From NCBI RefSeq assembly GCF_901827155.1, contig NZ_LR594659.1:3100001-3164000 (forward strand): DNA of 64,000 nt, given 5' to 3'. Position numbers and translations under genes: made by a program. This stretch comes from Variovorax sp. PBL-H6 (GTDB taxonomy: Bacteria; Pseudomonadota; Gammaproteobacteria; Burkholderiales; Burkholderiaceae_C). Under the pieces are notes generated by a model. That model was not told where the DNA came from and did not search any database. It worked only from the letters and a program-made list of their open reading frames with translations. Each line of letters begins with the position of its first letter. Positions within the stretch are counted from its first letter, which is position 1. Positions 45,544 through 58,306 of the stretch are shown here, in pieces.

Positions 45544-48132
45544 ATGGTGGACATCGCTTCCCTGCGCGACGCCTACCGCACGCACAAGCTTGCGCTGTAC
45601 GACCAGGCACGCAGCGCGCGCGCGCCCACCCGCAGCGTCCACACCGTGCTGCGCCAGCTGGCGGCGCTGGCCGACGAAGCGCTCATCGGGCTGTGGGAGG
45701 ACGCCGGCTTCGAAAACAGCCTGGCGCTGGTGGCGGTCGGCGGCTTCGGTCGCGGCGAACTGTTTCCTTTCTCCGACGTCGATGTGCTGCTTCTGCTGCC
45801 GGCGGACCATGCGACCGAGATCGACTCGGCACGCATCGAGTCTTTCATCGGCCATTGCTGGGATGCGGGACTCGAGATCGGCTCGAGCGTGCGCACCGTG
45901 GACGAATGCCTGGCAGAGGCCGCGAAGGACGTCACGGTCCAGACCTCGCTGCTCGAATCGCGCCTCATCGCCGGCGACAAGAAGCTCTACGCGGCGTTCC
46001 GCAAGAGCTTCCTGGCCGACATCGATCCGCACGCCTTCTTTGCGGCCAAGACCCAGGAAATGCGGCACCGGCACCAGAAGTACGAGAACACGCCCTATGC
46101 GCTGGAGCCCAACTGCAAGGAATCGCCGGGCGGGCTGCGCGACCTGCAAACCATCCTGTGGGTGGCCAAGGCGGCTGGCTTCGGCAGGCGCTGGGACGAC
46201 CTCGCGAAGAACGGCCTGGCCACACCTTTCGAGGTACAGCAGATCAAGCGCAACGAAGCGCTGCTGAGCCTGATCCGTGCCCGCCTGCACCTGATCGCCA
46301 ACCGGCGCGAAGACCGCCTGGTGTTCGACCTGCAGACCGCGGTGGCCGCCACCTTCGGCTATGCCGGGGAGTCGCAGCGCAAGTCCAGCGAGGCGCTGAT
46401 GCGCCGCTACTACTGGGCGGCCAAGGCGGTGACGCAGCTCAACCAGATCCTGCTGCTCAACATTGCCGAGCGGCTGAACCCGCAGGAGGAGCAGGCCACG
46501 CGCATCAACGAGCGCTTCTTCGAGAAGGGCGGGCTGATCGAGGTCGCAAGCGACGACCTGTATCTGAAGGATCCGCACGCGATCCTCGAGACCTTCCTGC
46601 TCTACCAGAAGACCATCGGCGTCAAGGGGCTCTCGGCGCGCACGCTGCGCGCGCTCTACAACGCGCGCCACGTGATGGACAGCAAGTTCCGCAACGACCG
46701 CGTGAACCATGCCACCTTCATGCGCATCCTGCTGGAGCCGCGCGGCATCACGCACGCCTTCAGGCTGATGAACCAGACCTCGGTGCTGGGCCGCTACCTG
46801 CGCGTGTTCCGCAGCATCGTGGGCCAGATGCAGCATGACCTGTTCCACGTCTACACCGTCGACCAGCACATCCTGATGGTGTTGCGCAACGTGCGCCGCT
46901 TCTTCATCGTCGAGCACGCGCACGAGTACCCCTTCTGCTCGCAGCTCGCGGGCGGCTGGGACAAGCCGTGGATCCTCTACGTCGCGGCACTGTTCCACGA
47001 CATCGCCAAGGGCCGCGGCGGCGATCATTCGGAGCTCGGCGCACGCGACGTACAGCGCTTCTGCCGCCAGCACGAGATCCCGCGCGAGGACGCCAGGCTG
47101 ATCGAGTTTCTCGTCTCCGAGCACCTGGTGATGAGCCAGGTCGCGCAGAAGCAGGACCTGAGCGATCCCGAGGTGATCGGCCGTTTCGCCAAGCGCGTGG
47201 GCAACGAGCGCTACCTGACGGCGCTGTACCTCCTCACCATCGCCGACATCCGCGGCACCTCGCCGCGCGTATGGAACGCGTGGAAGGGCAAGCTGCTCGA
47301 GGACCTCTACCGATCGACGCTGCGTGCCCTGGGCGGCCGCATGCCCGACCCGGGCGCCGAGGTCGAGGCGCGCAAGCGCGAGGCACTGGTGCAGCTGGCC
47401 CTGTACGCGCAGCCCTTCGAGGCGCACAAGCCGCTGTGGGAGACGCTGGACGTGGGCTACTTCATGCGCCACGACGCTTCCGAGATTGCCTGGCACACCA
47501 AGCAGCTGTCGCGCCACGTGCCGCCGAAGAACGTGCCGGTGGACCCGCATGCGCCCGCGATCGTGCGCGCCCGGCTCTCGCCGGTGGGCGAAGGGTTGCA
47601 GGTGGTGGCGTACACGCCCGACCAGGCCGATCTGTTCGCGCGCATCTGCGGCTACTTCGACCAGTCGTCCTTCAGCATCCTCGACGCCAAGGTGCACACG
47701 GCCACCAACGGCTATGCGCTCGACACCTTCCAGATCGTCACCACCTTCATTCCCGAGCACTACCGCGACCTGATCAGCATGGTCGAGACCGGCCTGGCCA
47801 AAACGCTGGACGAGGCCGGCCCCCTGCCCTCGCCCAGCAAGGGTCGGGTGTCGCGCCGGGTGCGCAGCTTTCCGGTCAAGCCTCGGGTCAGCCTGTTGCC
47901 AGACGAGAAGGCCCAGCGCTGGCTCCTCAACATCTCGGCCAGCGACCGCGCGGGCCTCCTGTACTCGGTGGCGCGCGTGCTGGCGCGGCATCACCTCAAC
48001 CTGCAGCTCGCCAAGATCACGACGCTGGGCGAGCGGGTCGAGGACACCTTCCTGATCAGCGGGCCCGAGCTGCAGGGCCAGCGCACGCAGGCGACCATCG
48101 AGACCGAGCTGCTCGAAGCACTGGCAGCCTGA
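45544..48132 (+). CDS. glnD: [Protein-PII] uridylyltransferase / uridylyl-removing enzyme
   Basis: 862 residues. The nucleotidyltransferase domain has '[20 protein letters not shown]' (G-G...D-x-D). An HD domain follows near 420-560 with '[20 protein letters not shown]'. Two C-terminal ACT domains (about 690-860; '[20 protein letters not shown]' and '[20 protein letters not shown]') sense glutamine. GlnD modifies PII proteins and so sets nitrogen metabolism. ATG at 45544 gives the usual length. Confidence 0.95.
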   Translation: MVDIASLRDAYRTHKLALYDQARSARAPTRSVHTVLRQLAALADEALIGLWEDAGFENSLALVAVGGFGRGELFPFSDVDVLLLLPADHATEIDSARIESFIGHCWDAGLEIGSSVRTVDECLAEAAKDVTVQTSLLESRLIAGDKKLYAAFRKSFLADIDPHAFFAAKTQEMRHRHQKYENTPYALEPNCKESPGGLRDLQTILWVAKAAGFGRRWDDLAKNGLATPFEVQQIKRNEALLSLIRARLHLIANRREDRLVFDLQTAVAATFGYAGESQRKSSEALMRRYYWAAKAVTQLNQILLLNIAERLNPQEEQATRINERFFEKGGLIEVASDDLYLKDPHAILETFLLYQKTIGVKGLSARTLRALYNARHVMDSKFRNDRVNHATFMRILLEPRGITHAFRLMNQTSVLGRYLRVFRSIVGQMQHDLFHVYTVDQHILMVLRNVRRFFIVEHAHEYPFCSQLAGGWDKPWILYVAALFHDIAKGRGGDHSELGARDVQRFCRQHEIPREDARLIEFLVSEHLVMSQVAQKQDLSDPEVIGRFAKRVGNERYLTALYLLTIADIRGTSPRVWNAWKGKLLEDLYRSTLRALGGRMPDPGAEVEARKREALVQLALYAQPFEAHKPLWETLDVGYFMRHDASEIAWHTKQLSRHVPPKNVPVDPHAPAIVRARLSPVGEGLQVVAYTPDQADLFARICGYFDQSSFSILDAKVHTATNGYALDTFQIVTTFIPEHYRDLISMVETGLAKTLDEAGPLPSPSKGRVSRRVRSFPVKPRVSLLPDEKAQRWLLNISASDRAGLLYSVARVLARHHLNLQLAKITTLGERVEDTFLISGPELQGQRTQATIETELLEALAA

Positions 48133-48235
48133 GCGACCCGCGGGAGTCTCCCCTGGGCATCGGGGGACGGTCAGCAAGCCGTGCACTGAATCGACCACAA
48201 TCGCCCTGTTTTTTTAACAACAGAAAGGCTTCGAC

Positions 48236-48640
48236 ATGATCCGTTCGGACGATACCGGCAAGCTCATCCTCCGCCTGGCCGTGGGCATCCTGATCCTGCT
48301 GCATGGCATTGCCAAGATCAAGGGGGGCGTGGGCTTCGCGTCCAGCATGCTGGTCTCGCATGGCTTGCCGGGGGCGCTGGGTTACCTGGTCTACGTCGGT
48401 GAGATCGTCGCGCCGGTGTTGCTGATCATCGGCCTCTACACGCGGCCTGCGGCCTGGATCACGGTGATCAACATGCTGGTTGCCATCTGGCTGGTGCACA
48501 CGAAGCAGATCGGCATGCTCAACAAGCAAGGCGGCTGGGAACTCGAACTGCAGGGCATGTTCCTCTTCAGCGCGCTGGCCGTGGCCTTCCTGGGCGCCGG
48601 GCGCTTCAGCATCGGCGGGAACGGCGGGCGCTACAACTGA
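48236..48640 (+). CDS. DoxX family membrane protein
   Basis: 134 residues, four membrane helices. 'GKLILRLAVGILILLHGIAK' and 'YLVYVGEIVAPVLLIIGLYT' are the DoxX/YphA pattern, and the last helix 'MFLFSALAVAFLGAGRFSIG' is also typical. The function of most family members is unclear; some associate with redox or membrane-stress proteins. Convergent with def, only 6 bp between the stops. Confidence 0.88.
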   Translation: MIRSDDTGKLILRLAVGILILLHGIAKIKGGVGFASSMLVSHGLPGALGYLVYVGEIVAPVLLIIGLYTRPAAWITVINMLVAIWLVHTKQIGMLNKQGGWELELQGMFLFSALAVAFLGAGRFSIGGNGGRYN

Positions 48641-48646
48641 GCGCCG

Positions 48647-49195
48647 CTACTCGTCTTCGGCCGCATCGAGGCCCGGGAACAGGATCTCGGTGTAGCCGAA
48701 GCGCGAGAAATCGCGCACCCGCATCGGGTAGAGCTTGCCCAGCAGGTGATCGACCTCATGCTGCACCACGCGCGCATGGAAGCCGCTGACGGTGCGGTCG
48801 ATGGGATCGCCATAGGGGTCGAAGCCGGTATAGCGGATGTGGGCGAAACGCGGCACCACGCCACGCAGCCCCGGTACCGAAAGGCAGCCTTCCCAACCCT
48901 CATCTTCCTCGTCGCCGATCGGCGTGATGACGGGATTGATCAGCACGGTGCGCGGCACCGCCGGCGCATCTGGATAGCGCGGGTTGACCGTGTCGGTGCC
49001 GAAGATCACGAGCTGCTGGTCGACGCCGATCTGCGGGGCCGCGAGGCCGGCCCCGTTCACCGCGTGCATGGTCTCGAACATGTCCCGAACGAGCAGATGA
49101 AGCTCGTCGGTGTCGAAGGCAGCAACCGGCTGTGCGGTGCGCAGCAGCCGGGGGTCGCCCATCTTGAGGATTTCGCGTACCGTCATGGCCGCCAT
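48647..49195 (-). CDS. def: Peptide deformylase
   Basis: 182 residues. All three PDF motifs are present: '[10 protein letters not shown]', 'EGCLSVPG' (metal Cys) and '[12 protein letters not shown]' (H-E-x-x-H metal site). It removes the formyl group from nascent N-terminal Met, upstream of methionine aminopeptidase in the same pathway. The last residues ([10 protein letters not shown]) are acidic. It is probably the second, stand-alone form, because it is not next to fmt. Confidence 0.94.
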   Translation of the reverse strand: MAAMTVREILKMGDPRLLRTAQPVAAFDTDELHLLVRDMFETMHAVNGAGLAAPQIGVDQQLVIFGTDTVNPRYPDAPAVPRTVLINPVITPIGDEEDEGWEGCLSVPGLRGVVPRFAHIRYTGFDPYGDPIDRTVSGFHARVVQHEVDHLLGKLYPMRVRDFSRFGYTEILFPGLDAAEDE

Positions 49196-49226
49196 TATCG
49201 CGACCGTGCACGATGCGCGCGTGCCA

Positions 49227-49652
49227 TCACGGGGGCGTCTGGTTGCGAGAGTCCGGCGAGGTCATCATGCGGTTGATCTCGCGCGCACTGCGCCCCGGAG
49301 GAATCGGCACCTGCGTGCCGGCAACGCCGCCGGTCCGCGGGCCGAGGCCCGGCGGCGGCGGCACGGGAACCCCGGGGCGTGCCCCGCTCCAGCCGGGCCG
49401 CGGATGGTCCGCACGCGGGTAGTAGCCAGGGTGCCCTTGGTAATACGGATAGGGATAGCGCGGACGGGAGTAGTAGCCGCCGCCATACGTGCCGTCGATG
49501 TACACGTTCGGCTGGACCACGACCGGCCCCGGATCGCCGTAGTAGGGTTCGGAATACCCGTAGGAGCCCGCCGGATAGGCAACGCAGCCGCTGAGCAGCG
49601 CCACGCCTGCGAGCACGGCACAAAGACCCCATGGGCGGCAATTCTTGATCAT
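49227..49652 (-). CDS. Pro/Tyr/Gly-rich lipoprotein
   Basis: 141 residues. A lipoprotein signal ([20 protein letters not shown], then S-G-C) gives an acylated Cys near residue 23. The mature part is low-complexity, rich in Tyr, Pro and Gly ('[13 protein letters not shown]', '[17 protein letters not shown]'), and ends '[18 protein letters not shown]'. Similar small envelope lipoproteins of unknown role are common in Burkholderiales. AGGAG eight bases upstream supports the ATG at 49652. Confidence 0.78.
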   Translation of the reverse strand: MIKNCRPWGLCAVLAGVALLSGCVAYPAGSYGYSEPYYGDPGPVVVQPNVYIDGTYGGGYYSRPRYPYPYYQGHPGYYPRADHPRPGWSGARPGVPVPPPPGLGPRTGGVAGTQVPIPPGRSAREINRMMTSPDSRNQTPP

Positions 49653-49768
49653 GATGGACTCCTGGTAAGTACTTCTGTCAACGTTCCTTTGTAGACCTTG
49701 TTGACTTCTGTCGCATGAAGCGCCGTAACGCCCGGTAAAGCTCGCTGGGCTCGCTGGGCTCGACCGCC

Positions 49769-52946
<3,178 letters not shown>

Positions 52947-52953
52947 CCGGCGC

Positions 52954-55900
52954 CTACGCTGCCTCGGCCATCGACACGGCCGATTCCATGTCGACCGCCA
53001 CGATGCGCGAGACGCCCTGCTCCTGCATGGTCACGCCGATCAGTTGTTCAGCCATCTCCATCGCGATCTTGTTGTGGCTGATGAAGAGGAACTGGGTCTC
53101 GCGGCTCATCGCCGTCACCAGCTTGGCATAGCGCTCGGTGTTGGCGTCGTCCAGCGGCGCATCCACTTCGTCCAGCAGGCAGAAAGGCGCGGGGTTGAGC
53201 TGGAAGATCGCAAACACCAGCGCGATGGCGGTCAGCGCCTTCTCGCCCCCCGACAGCAGGTGGATGGTCTGGTTCTTCTTGCCGGGCGGCTGGGCCATCA
53301 CCTGCACGCCGGAGTCGAGGATTTCGTCGCCCGTCATCATGAGCTTGGCGTTGCCGCCGCCGAAGAGCTCGGGGAACATGCGGCTGAAGTGCTCGTTGAC
53401 GATCTTGAAGGTGCCGCCGAGCAGCTCGCGCGTCTCGCCGTCGATCTTTCGGATCGCGTCCTCCAGCGTGTTGATCGCCTCGTTGAGGTCGGCCGACTGT
53501 GCGTCGAGGAAGGTCTTGCGCTCGCTCGCCACCGCAAGCTCGTCGAGCGCGGCGAGGTTGACGGCGCCCAGCGAAGCGACCTCGCGGTTGAGACGGTCGA
53601 TTTCCGACTGCAAGCCGGTGAGGCGGACCTTGTCTTCCTCGATCGATCGAGCGACTGCCTCGAGGTCGGCTTCGGCATCGGCCAGCAGCTGCTGGTACTG
53701 CTCGAAGCCCAGGCGCGCGGCCTGCTCCTTCAGCTGCAGCTCGGTGATGCGCTGGCGCAGCGGATCGAGTTCGCGCTCCAGCTGCAGCCGGCGCTCGTCG
53801 CTGGCGCGCAGCTTGAGCGTGAGGTCGTCGTACTGGCTGCGGGCGGCGCCCAGGGAAGTCTCGCGCTCCAGCTTGAGCGAGAGCGCGTCCTGCAGGCCGG
53901 CCTGGGCAGCGGCATCGGACAGGCGGCCGAGCTCGGCACGGGCGCGCTCGTCCTCTTCGGTGAGCGAAACGACCTGTTGGGTCGCCGTCTCGATGGCGCG
54001 GTTGAGCTCGGCGCGACGCGCTTCCAGCGTGCGTTGCGCGAAGACGGCCTCCTGCGCCTGGCGCTCCAGGCTACGGTGCTGCTCGCGGCTGGCGGACAGG
54101 GCGCGGCCGGCCTCGATCACGCGTTCATCGAGTTGCGCATGGCGCTCCTGGCTGTCAGCCAGCTGCATGTCGAGCTCCTCGAAGCGGCCTTCTGCGGCAA
54201 CGCGCTTTTCCTGCAGCTCCTCGAGCTGGGCCTCGACTTCGCCGAGGTCGGTGGACAGCTGCTCGCTCCGCGCGCGCGTCTGCTCGGCAAGCTGCGTCAG
54301 GCGCAGCGTCTCGACCTGCAGTTCGTGCGCGCGCGACTGCGTGTCGGCGGCTTCGCGCCGTATCGTGACCAGGCGCTGCGCCGCGTCGCCATAGGCGGAC
54401 TCGGCGCGTGCCAGCGCGGTGCGCGCCTCCTCGCTGATCAGCGTCTGGGCGCGCAGCTGGCGGTCCAGGTTCTCCATCTCCTGCTGGCGCGCCAGCAGGC
54501 CCGCCTGTTCGGAATCCTGCGCGTAGAAGCTCACGCTATGGGCTGTGACGGCATGGCCGCTCTTGACGAAGATCGCCTCGCCGGGCTGCAGCTTGTCGCG
54601 CTGGGCCAGGGCTTCTTCGAGCGTCGGTGCTGTGAAGCAGCCGTGCAGCCAGTCGGCCAGCAGCGCCTGCTGGCCCGCATCGCCGAGGCGCAGCAGGTCC
54701 GCCAGCCGCGGCAGCGCGCCAGACGGCTGCGGCGCGGCGGCCGTGGGCGGGCTGTAGAAGGCCAGCTTGGCGGGCGGCGCATCGCTGCCGAAGGCCCGGA
54801 CCATGTCGAGGCGGCTGACCTCGAGCGCGCCGAGGCGCTCGCGCAGTGCGGCTTCTAGCGCGTTCTCCCAGCCCTGCTCGATGTGGATCCGGCTCCACAG
54901 GCCCTGCAGGCCCTCGAGGCCGTGCTTGGCGAGCCACGGGGCCAGCTTGCCGTCGGTCTTGACCTTTTCCTGCAGGGCCTTCAAGGCTTCGAGCCGGGCC
55001 GACAGCTCGGCATGGCGCGCGCCCTCGGTGTTGACGGCCTGCTGCTTGCCGCGGCGGTCCTCGTCCAGTTGCGGCACGGCTTCCTGCAGCTCGTGCAGGC
55101 GCGCGTCGGCTTCGCTGGAGGCTTCCTGCGCGGCGGCCAGTTGCTCCTGCAGCTCGCGCAGGCGGGCCTCGTCGGGCGCCGCCAGCGCGTTCTGGTCGCT
55201 GCGCAGCCGCTCGGCGCGCTGCGTGAGCTGGCGGGTCTGGTCCTCGATGTTGCGCTGGTCGGCGGCCAGCACCTGGATCTGCTGCTGCACCTGCGCGACG
55301 CTTGCACGCTGGGCGTTGGCCTCGTCCTGGGCGCGCTGCTGCGCCTCCTCAAGGCTCGGAAGGCGAGCATCGTGCTCGTCGAGCTGCGCCGCCAGCAGCT
55401 CGGCCTGTTCCTCCGCATTCACACCCTGCCCGGCGAGGGTCTCGATCTCGGCCTCGGCCTCCTCGCGGCGCGTGTTCCATTGCGAGATCTGCTCACCGAG
55501 CTGCACCAGTCGCTGCTCGACCCGCTGGCGGCCCTCGACCACGAAGCGGATCTCGCCCTCCAGGCGGCCGACTTCGGCACTCGCCTCGTAGAGCTTGCCT
55601 TGCGCCTGGTTGACCTGGTCGCCGGCCGCGTAGTGGGCTTGCCGCACCGTCTCGAGCTCGGACTCGACGTGGCGCAGGTCGGCCGTGCGCGATTCGAGGT
55701 CGTTGATGGCCTTCTCGCCATCGGCCTTGACCTTGGCCTGGTCGCCCTCGCTCTCCCCGCGCTTCAGGAACCACAGCTGGTGCTGCTTGCGCGTGGCATC
55801 GGCCTGGAGCGTGTTGTAGCGGGTGGCGACCTCGGCCTGCTTCTCGAGCCGCTCGAGATTGCTGGTGAGCTCGCGCAGGATGTCCTCGACGCGGGTGAGG

Positions 55901-56469
55901 TTCTCGCGCGTGTCGCCGAGCCGGTTCTCGGTCTCGCGGCGGCGCTCCTTGTATTTGGAGACGCCGGCGGCTTCCTCGAGGAAGAGCCGCAGCTCCTCGG
56001 GCTTGGATTCGATGATCCGGCTGATCGTCCCCTGCCCGATGATCGCGTAGGCGCGCGGGCCTAGGCCGGTGCCGAGGAACACGTCCTGCACGTCGCGCCG
56101 GCGCACCGGCTGGTTGTTGATGAAGTAGCTCGAATTGCCGTCGCGCGTCAGCACCCGCTTGACCGCGATCTCGCCGAACTGCGACCACTGGCCGCCAGCG
56201 CGGTGATCAGAGTTGTCGAACACGAGCTCGACGCTCGAGCGGCTGGCCTGCTTGCGCGTGGTCGTGCCGTTGAAGATCACGTCCTGCATGGACTCGCCGC
56301 GCAGTTCGGAAGCCCGCGATTCGCCGAGTACCCAGCGCACCGCATCCATGATGTTCGACTTGCCGCAGCCGTTGGGACCGACCACGCCCACCAACTGACC
56401 AGGCAAGAGGAAGTTGGTGGGTTCCGCGAAGGACTTGAAGCCGGAGAGCTTGATCGAATTGAGACGCAC
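52954..56469 (-). CDS. smc: Chromosome segregation protein SMC
   Basis: 1,171 residues. N-terminal ATPase half with 'GVVGPNGCGKSNIMDAVRWV' (Walker A). Long coiled coils (about 170-500 and 660-1000) enclose a hinge near 510-640. The C-terminal half has the signature 'IHLLSGGEKALTAIALVFAI' and Walker B 'FCLLDEVDAPLDDANTERYA'. It compacts and segregates the chromosome together with ScpA/ScpB. Divergent from the lipoprotein gene at 56578, with a 108-bp shared promoter region. Confidence 0.96.
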   Translation of the reverse strand: MRLNSIKLSGFKSFAEPTNFLLPGQLVGVVGPNGCGKSNIMDAVRWVLGESRASELRGESMQDVIFNGTTTRKQASRSSVELVFDNSDHRAGGQWSQFGEIAVKRVLTRDGNSSYFINNQPVRRRDVQDVFLGTGLGPRAYAIIGQGTISRIIESKPEELRLFLEEAAGVSKYKERRRETENRLGDTRENLTRVEDILRELTSNLERLEKQAEVATRYNTLQADATRKQHQLWFLKRGESEGDQAKVKADGEKAINDLESRTADLRHVESELETVRQAHYAAGDQVNQAQGKLYEASAEVGRLEGEIRFVVEGRQRVEQRLVQLGEQISQWNTRREEAEAEIETLAGQGVNAEEQAELLAAQLDEHDARLPSLEEAQQRAQDEANAQRASVAQVQQQIQVLAADQRNIEDQTRQLTQRAERLRSDQNALAAPDEARLRELQEQLAAAQEASSEADARLHELQEAVPQLDEDRRGKQQAVNTEGARHAELSARLEALKALQEKVKTDGKLAPWLAKHGLEGLQGLWSRIHIEQGWENALEAALRERLGALEVSRLDMVRAFGSDAPPAKLAFYSPPTAAAPQPSGALPRLADLLRLGDAGQQALLADWLHGCFTAPTLEEALAQRDKLQPGEAIFVKSGHAVTAHSVSFYAQDSEQAGLLARQQEMENLDRQLRAQTLISEEARTALARAESAYGDAAQRLVTIRREAADTQSRAHELQVETLRLTQLAEQTRARSEQLSTDLGEVEAQLEELQEKRVAAEGRFEELDMQLADSQERHAQLDERVIEAGRALSASREQHRSLERQAQEAVFAQRTLEARRAELNRAIETATQQVVSLTEEDERARAELGRLSDAAAQAGLQDALSLKLERETSLGAARSQYDDLTLKLRASDERRLQLERELDPLRQRITELQLKEQAARLGFEQYQQLLADAEADLEAVARSIEEDKVRLTGLQSEIDRLNREVASLGAVNLAALDELAVASERKTFLDAQSADLNEAINTLEDAIRKIDGETRELLGGTFKIVNEHFSRMFPELFGGGNAKLMMTGDEILDSGVQVMAQPPGKKNQTIHLLSGGEKALTAIALVFAIFQLNPAPFCLLDEVDAPLDDANTERYAKLVTAMSRETQFLFISHNKIAMEMAEQLIGVTMQEQGVSRIVAVDMESAVSMAEAA

Positions 56470-56577
56470 GGCGGGTCTGGCTAGGTGGCCAAGGTATTGA
56501 TTTGTAAGGGAATATTTGCCGATCTGATCCTCCGGGATCGGCTCTCTGCCCGAGGCGGCGATGATAACGTGCGGTCC

Positions 56578-57330
56578 ATGAGCGAAACCCTCCGGTCTTC
56601 CCCTCTCGCGCGCCGCGCCGTACTCATGAGCGGCCTGGCCGCAGCGGCCCTCGGCCTGTCGGGCTGCGCCAGCACCGAGCGTGCCGAGGCTTATGGCAAC
56701 AACGAGTGGCTGCAGAGCGGTGCCAATCGCATCGCGAACCTCGTCTTGCGCGACAACCTGCAGTCGATACGGCGTGTGCAGCTTTCGCTGTACCGGCGCA
56801 ACCCGCGCGAATGGCGCAAGTGGGCGCCGAGCGCGGAGGATGCGACCCAGCGCACCTGGGACGCCATTTCGCAGGATGTCCCCCTGGCCCCGTTGCGCGG
56901 CGCCACCGGCATCGACGCCATCCGCCTCGCCTTTGAGACCCAGCCAAAGCCTTACGAGGGCGATCGCGTCGCGGCGTTGGTGGTCGGCTGGGCGTCCATG
57001 CTCAAGCAGGCCAACGGCGGCACATGGGAGCAGACCATGCTCGACGGTGTGAACGCGGAGAACAGCTACCGCGCGGCCCGCAATGTCGAGATCTCGCTGT
57101 GGCTGATCGGCTCGAAGACGGCGCCGGACGGCCAGCCGCTGCTGCTGGCCACGGAGATCAGCGAGCGCGGGCGCAACCTGGTGGTCGATCGCGAGCTGTC
57201 GAAGGTGGTCGCGCGGCTCGACCTGTTGGCTGCGCAGGCGGACGAGAAGTACCGGCGCGCGGCGCTGGACTTCAGCCAGAACTGGCTGCTGGGCAACCTG
57301 GGGCCGTTCTTCGCGATGGTTCAGAGATAG
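56578..57330 (+). CDS. Hypothetical lipoprotein
   Basis: 250 residues. The signal 'RRAVLMSGLAAAALGLSGCA' has twin Arg before the hydrophobic core and ends in an L-S-G-C lipobox. The mature part is mostly helical ('NLQSIRRVQLSLYRRNPREW', 'YKRAALDFSQNWLLGNLG'-like end). It resembles conserved hypothetical lipoproteins of Burkholderiales; the function is unknown. It is the last gene with normal high-GC composition before the AT-richer region. Confidence 0.75.
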   Translation: MSETLRSSPLARRAVLMSGLAAAALGLSGCASTERAEAYGNNEWLQSGANRIANLVLRDNLQSIRRVQLSLYRRNPREWRKWAPSAEDATQRTWDAISQDVPLAPLRGATGIDAIRLAFETQPKPYEGDRVAALVVGWASMLKQANGGTWEQTMLDGVNAENSYRAARNVEISLWLIGSKTAPDGQPLLLATEISERGRNLVVDRELSKVVARLDLLAAQADEKYRRAALDFSQNWLLGNLGPFFAMVQR

Positions 57331-57352
57331 GTCGATTCATCAGGTGGCTCAT

Positions 57353-57832
57353 ATGCAAACTCCAGCAATCACTCCGGCAGAAGGCGGACCCCAGCCTCGG
57401 GGCAGATCTCGCTCCGCCGAACACCTTCAAGAACCTGGTGAAGGCCTGCCAAAGAGGCTTTGCCTATCTACCGCCGCTAACGACTGACACCCTCTCCGCG
57501 GCACGAACTTCTTGTTCGATGAGAACCTCAAGCCAGGTGACGTTTTCACGGACCCGGCATTCGTATCCACGAGCACCTCACAAGCAGTCGCAGAGCGAAA
57601 GTTCGAAGGGCGCTATCTGCTGAAGATCATCAACGTTCCGGGGGATGTTCCACGTTGGCGAGATATCTCTTCCTTCACGGGAAATTCGGCAGAGGCCGAA
57701 GTCCTCGGCCTGCCCAACACGACCTTCAAAGTCGTCTCACGCGAAGTGAGCGCAAGACAGGTGCCGTGTGGAGACAACGGTCAGATGATTGACCAGGAAA
57801 TCATCACGCTCGAGCCCATCATCATCAACTGA
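57353..57832 (+). pseudogene. Broken ADP-ribosyltransferase gene (effector/toxin-like)
   Basis: A frame from ATG 57353 (MQTPAITPAEGGPQP) ends at a TGA, 57485-57487. In the +1 frame between about 57410 and 57495 lies a family-like helix, 'FKNLVKACQRGFAYLPPLT'. The first frame then resumes as 'LRGTNFLFDENLKPGDVFTD' and runs to the stop at 57832. The three ADP-ribosyltransferase elements are visible: Arg in R-G-T, S-T-S in 'PAFVSTSTSQ', and E-x-E in 'SAEAEVLG'. One missing base near 57496 would restore T-L-Y-R-G. At least two frame changes are needed for a full reading, so it is a pseudogene. Confidence 0.7.
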
Positions 57833-58166
57833 GCGAGCACTCCCAAACAGGTACCCATCGCTCGTTGATATCGGTCCAAGCACGCCTTCATCGCGAAGAT
57901 AACTTCTTCGAGCCAGATCACGTCTGGCAGTCCTCGACCGACGACGACCTCTCGCTGCACCCCAAAAATCAGGCTCGCCCCCACTCGATTTCCGTGGGTA
58001 CTTTTGTTTGCTGATTGTTGGCGTTGCTGTAGCCAAGCCGCATCGAAATTTTCTTCCAGCGTTAACGGAAAAGACGCGGGTTCGCGTGCATCTCAAGCGC
58101 AGCCGCTTCCTAACTCTTTCTTCTCGATGGCTCAGAAAAGGTGAACTCCTGGGCCTCTTTGACAGA

Positions 58167-58194
58167 GGAACCTTTGTTTGCAGCAGGTCACTCA
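58167..58194 (+). promoter_or_regulatory. Hrp-box-like promoter sequence
   Basis: GGAACC, 15 bases, then TCACTCA. The established hrp box recognised with HrpL sigma factor is GGAACC-N15/16-CCACNNA, so only the first C of the second block differs. It lies about 110 bp upstream of the chaperone start, a reasonable distance. No other copy was seen before the later modules, and no hrpL is in the window, so chance is possible. Confidence 0.35.
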
Positions 58195-58247
58195 TCCGAT
58201 GAGAAAACCAGTGACAGAGGTTTCCGGGATTCGCAGGGGGTTTCACT

Positions 58248-58287
58248 CGTGGCAAGGAGGCACGCCGTCGTGCGGCGGCTTGCCACG
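58248..58287 (+). repeat. Inverted repeat upstream of chaperone 1
   Basis: CGTGGCAAG (58248-58256) and CTTGCCACG (58279-58287) are perfect 9-bp arms. Between them lies a smaller stem, GCAC...GTGC. In RNA this would form a stable hairpin 20 bases before the start codon and could affect translation. Confidence 0.6.
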
Positions 58288-58306
58288 TGCAAGCAGGTAG
58301 GTGTCT

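Larger units (their letters stand above)
57833..58306 (+). promoter_or_regulatory. 474-bp intergenic region before the first chaperone gene
   Basis: No convincing gene is seen on either strand; open frames at 57737-58255 (minus) and 58008-58202 (plus) lack ribosome sites and recognisable motifs. It must hold the promoter of the chaperone/effector pair that follows. Two structured elements are listed separately: a hrp-box-like sequence at 58167-58194 and an inverted repeat at 58248-58287. Confidence 0.45.

Noticed and set aside
40660..48132. A 7.5-kb plus-strand open frame running antisense to purL
   Set aside because: GC-rich shadow frame: the protein is Ala/Arg/Gly/His-rich without domains until it enters glnD, which has its own start at 45544. 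The minus-strand purL is fully conserved.
57310..57345. Possible PIP box (TTCGC near 57310) before the ADP-ribosyltransferase remnant
   Set aside because: The second half does not fit TTCGB at the required 15-bp spacing; only a GGTCG lies there.
57485..57487. TGA in the ADP-ribosyltransferase remnant as a selenocysteine codon
   Set aside because: No SECIS-like hairpin follows, the position does not match a catalytic residue, and the upstream homologous helix is in a different frame, so frameshift decay is the simpler explanation.
57737..58255. 172-codon minus-strand frame opposite the end of the ADP-ribosyltransferase remnant
   Set aside because: Arg/Ser-rich without motifs, no ribosome site, and overlaps the conserved E-x-E part of the other strand. 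A transposase relic was considered but no DDE or helix-turn-helix signature was seen.
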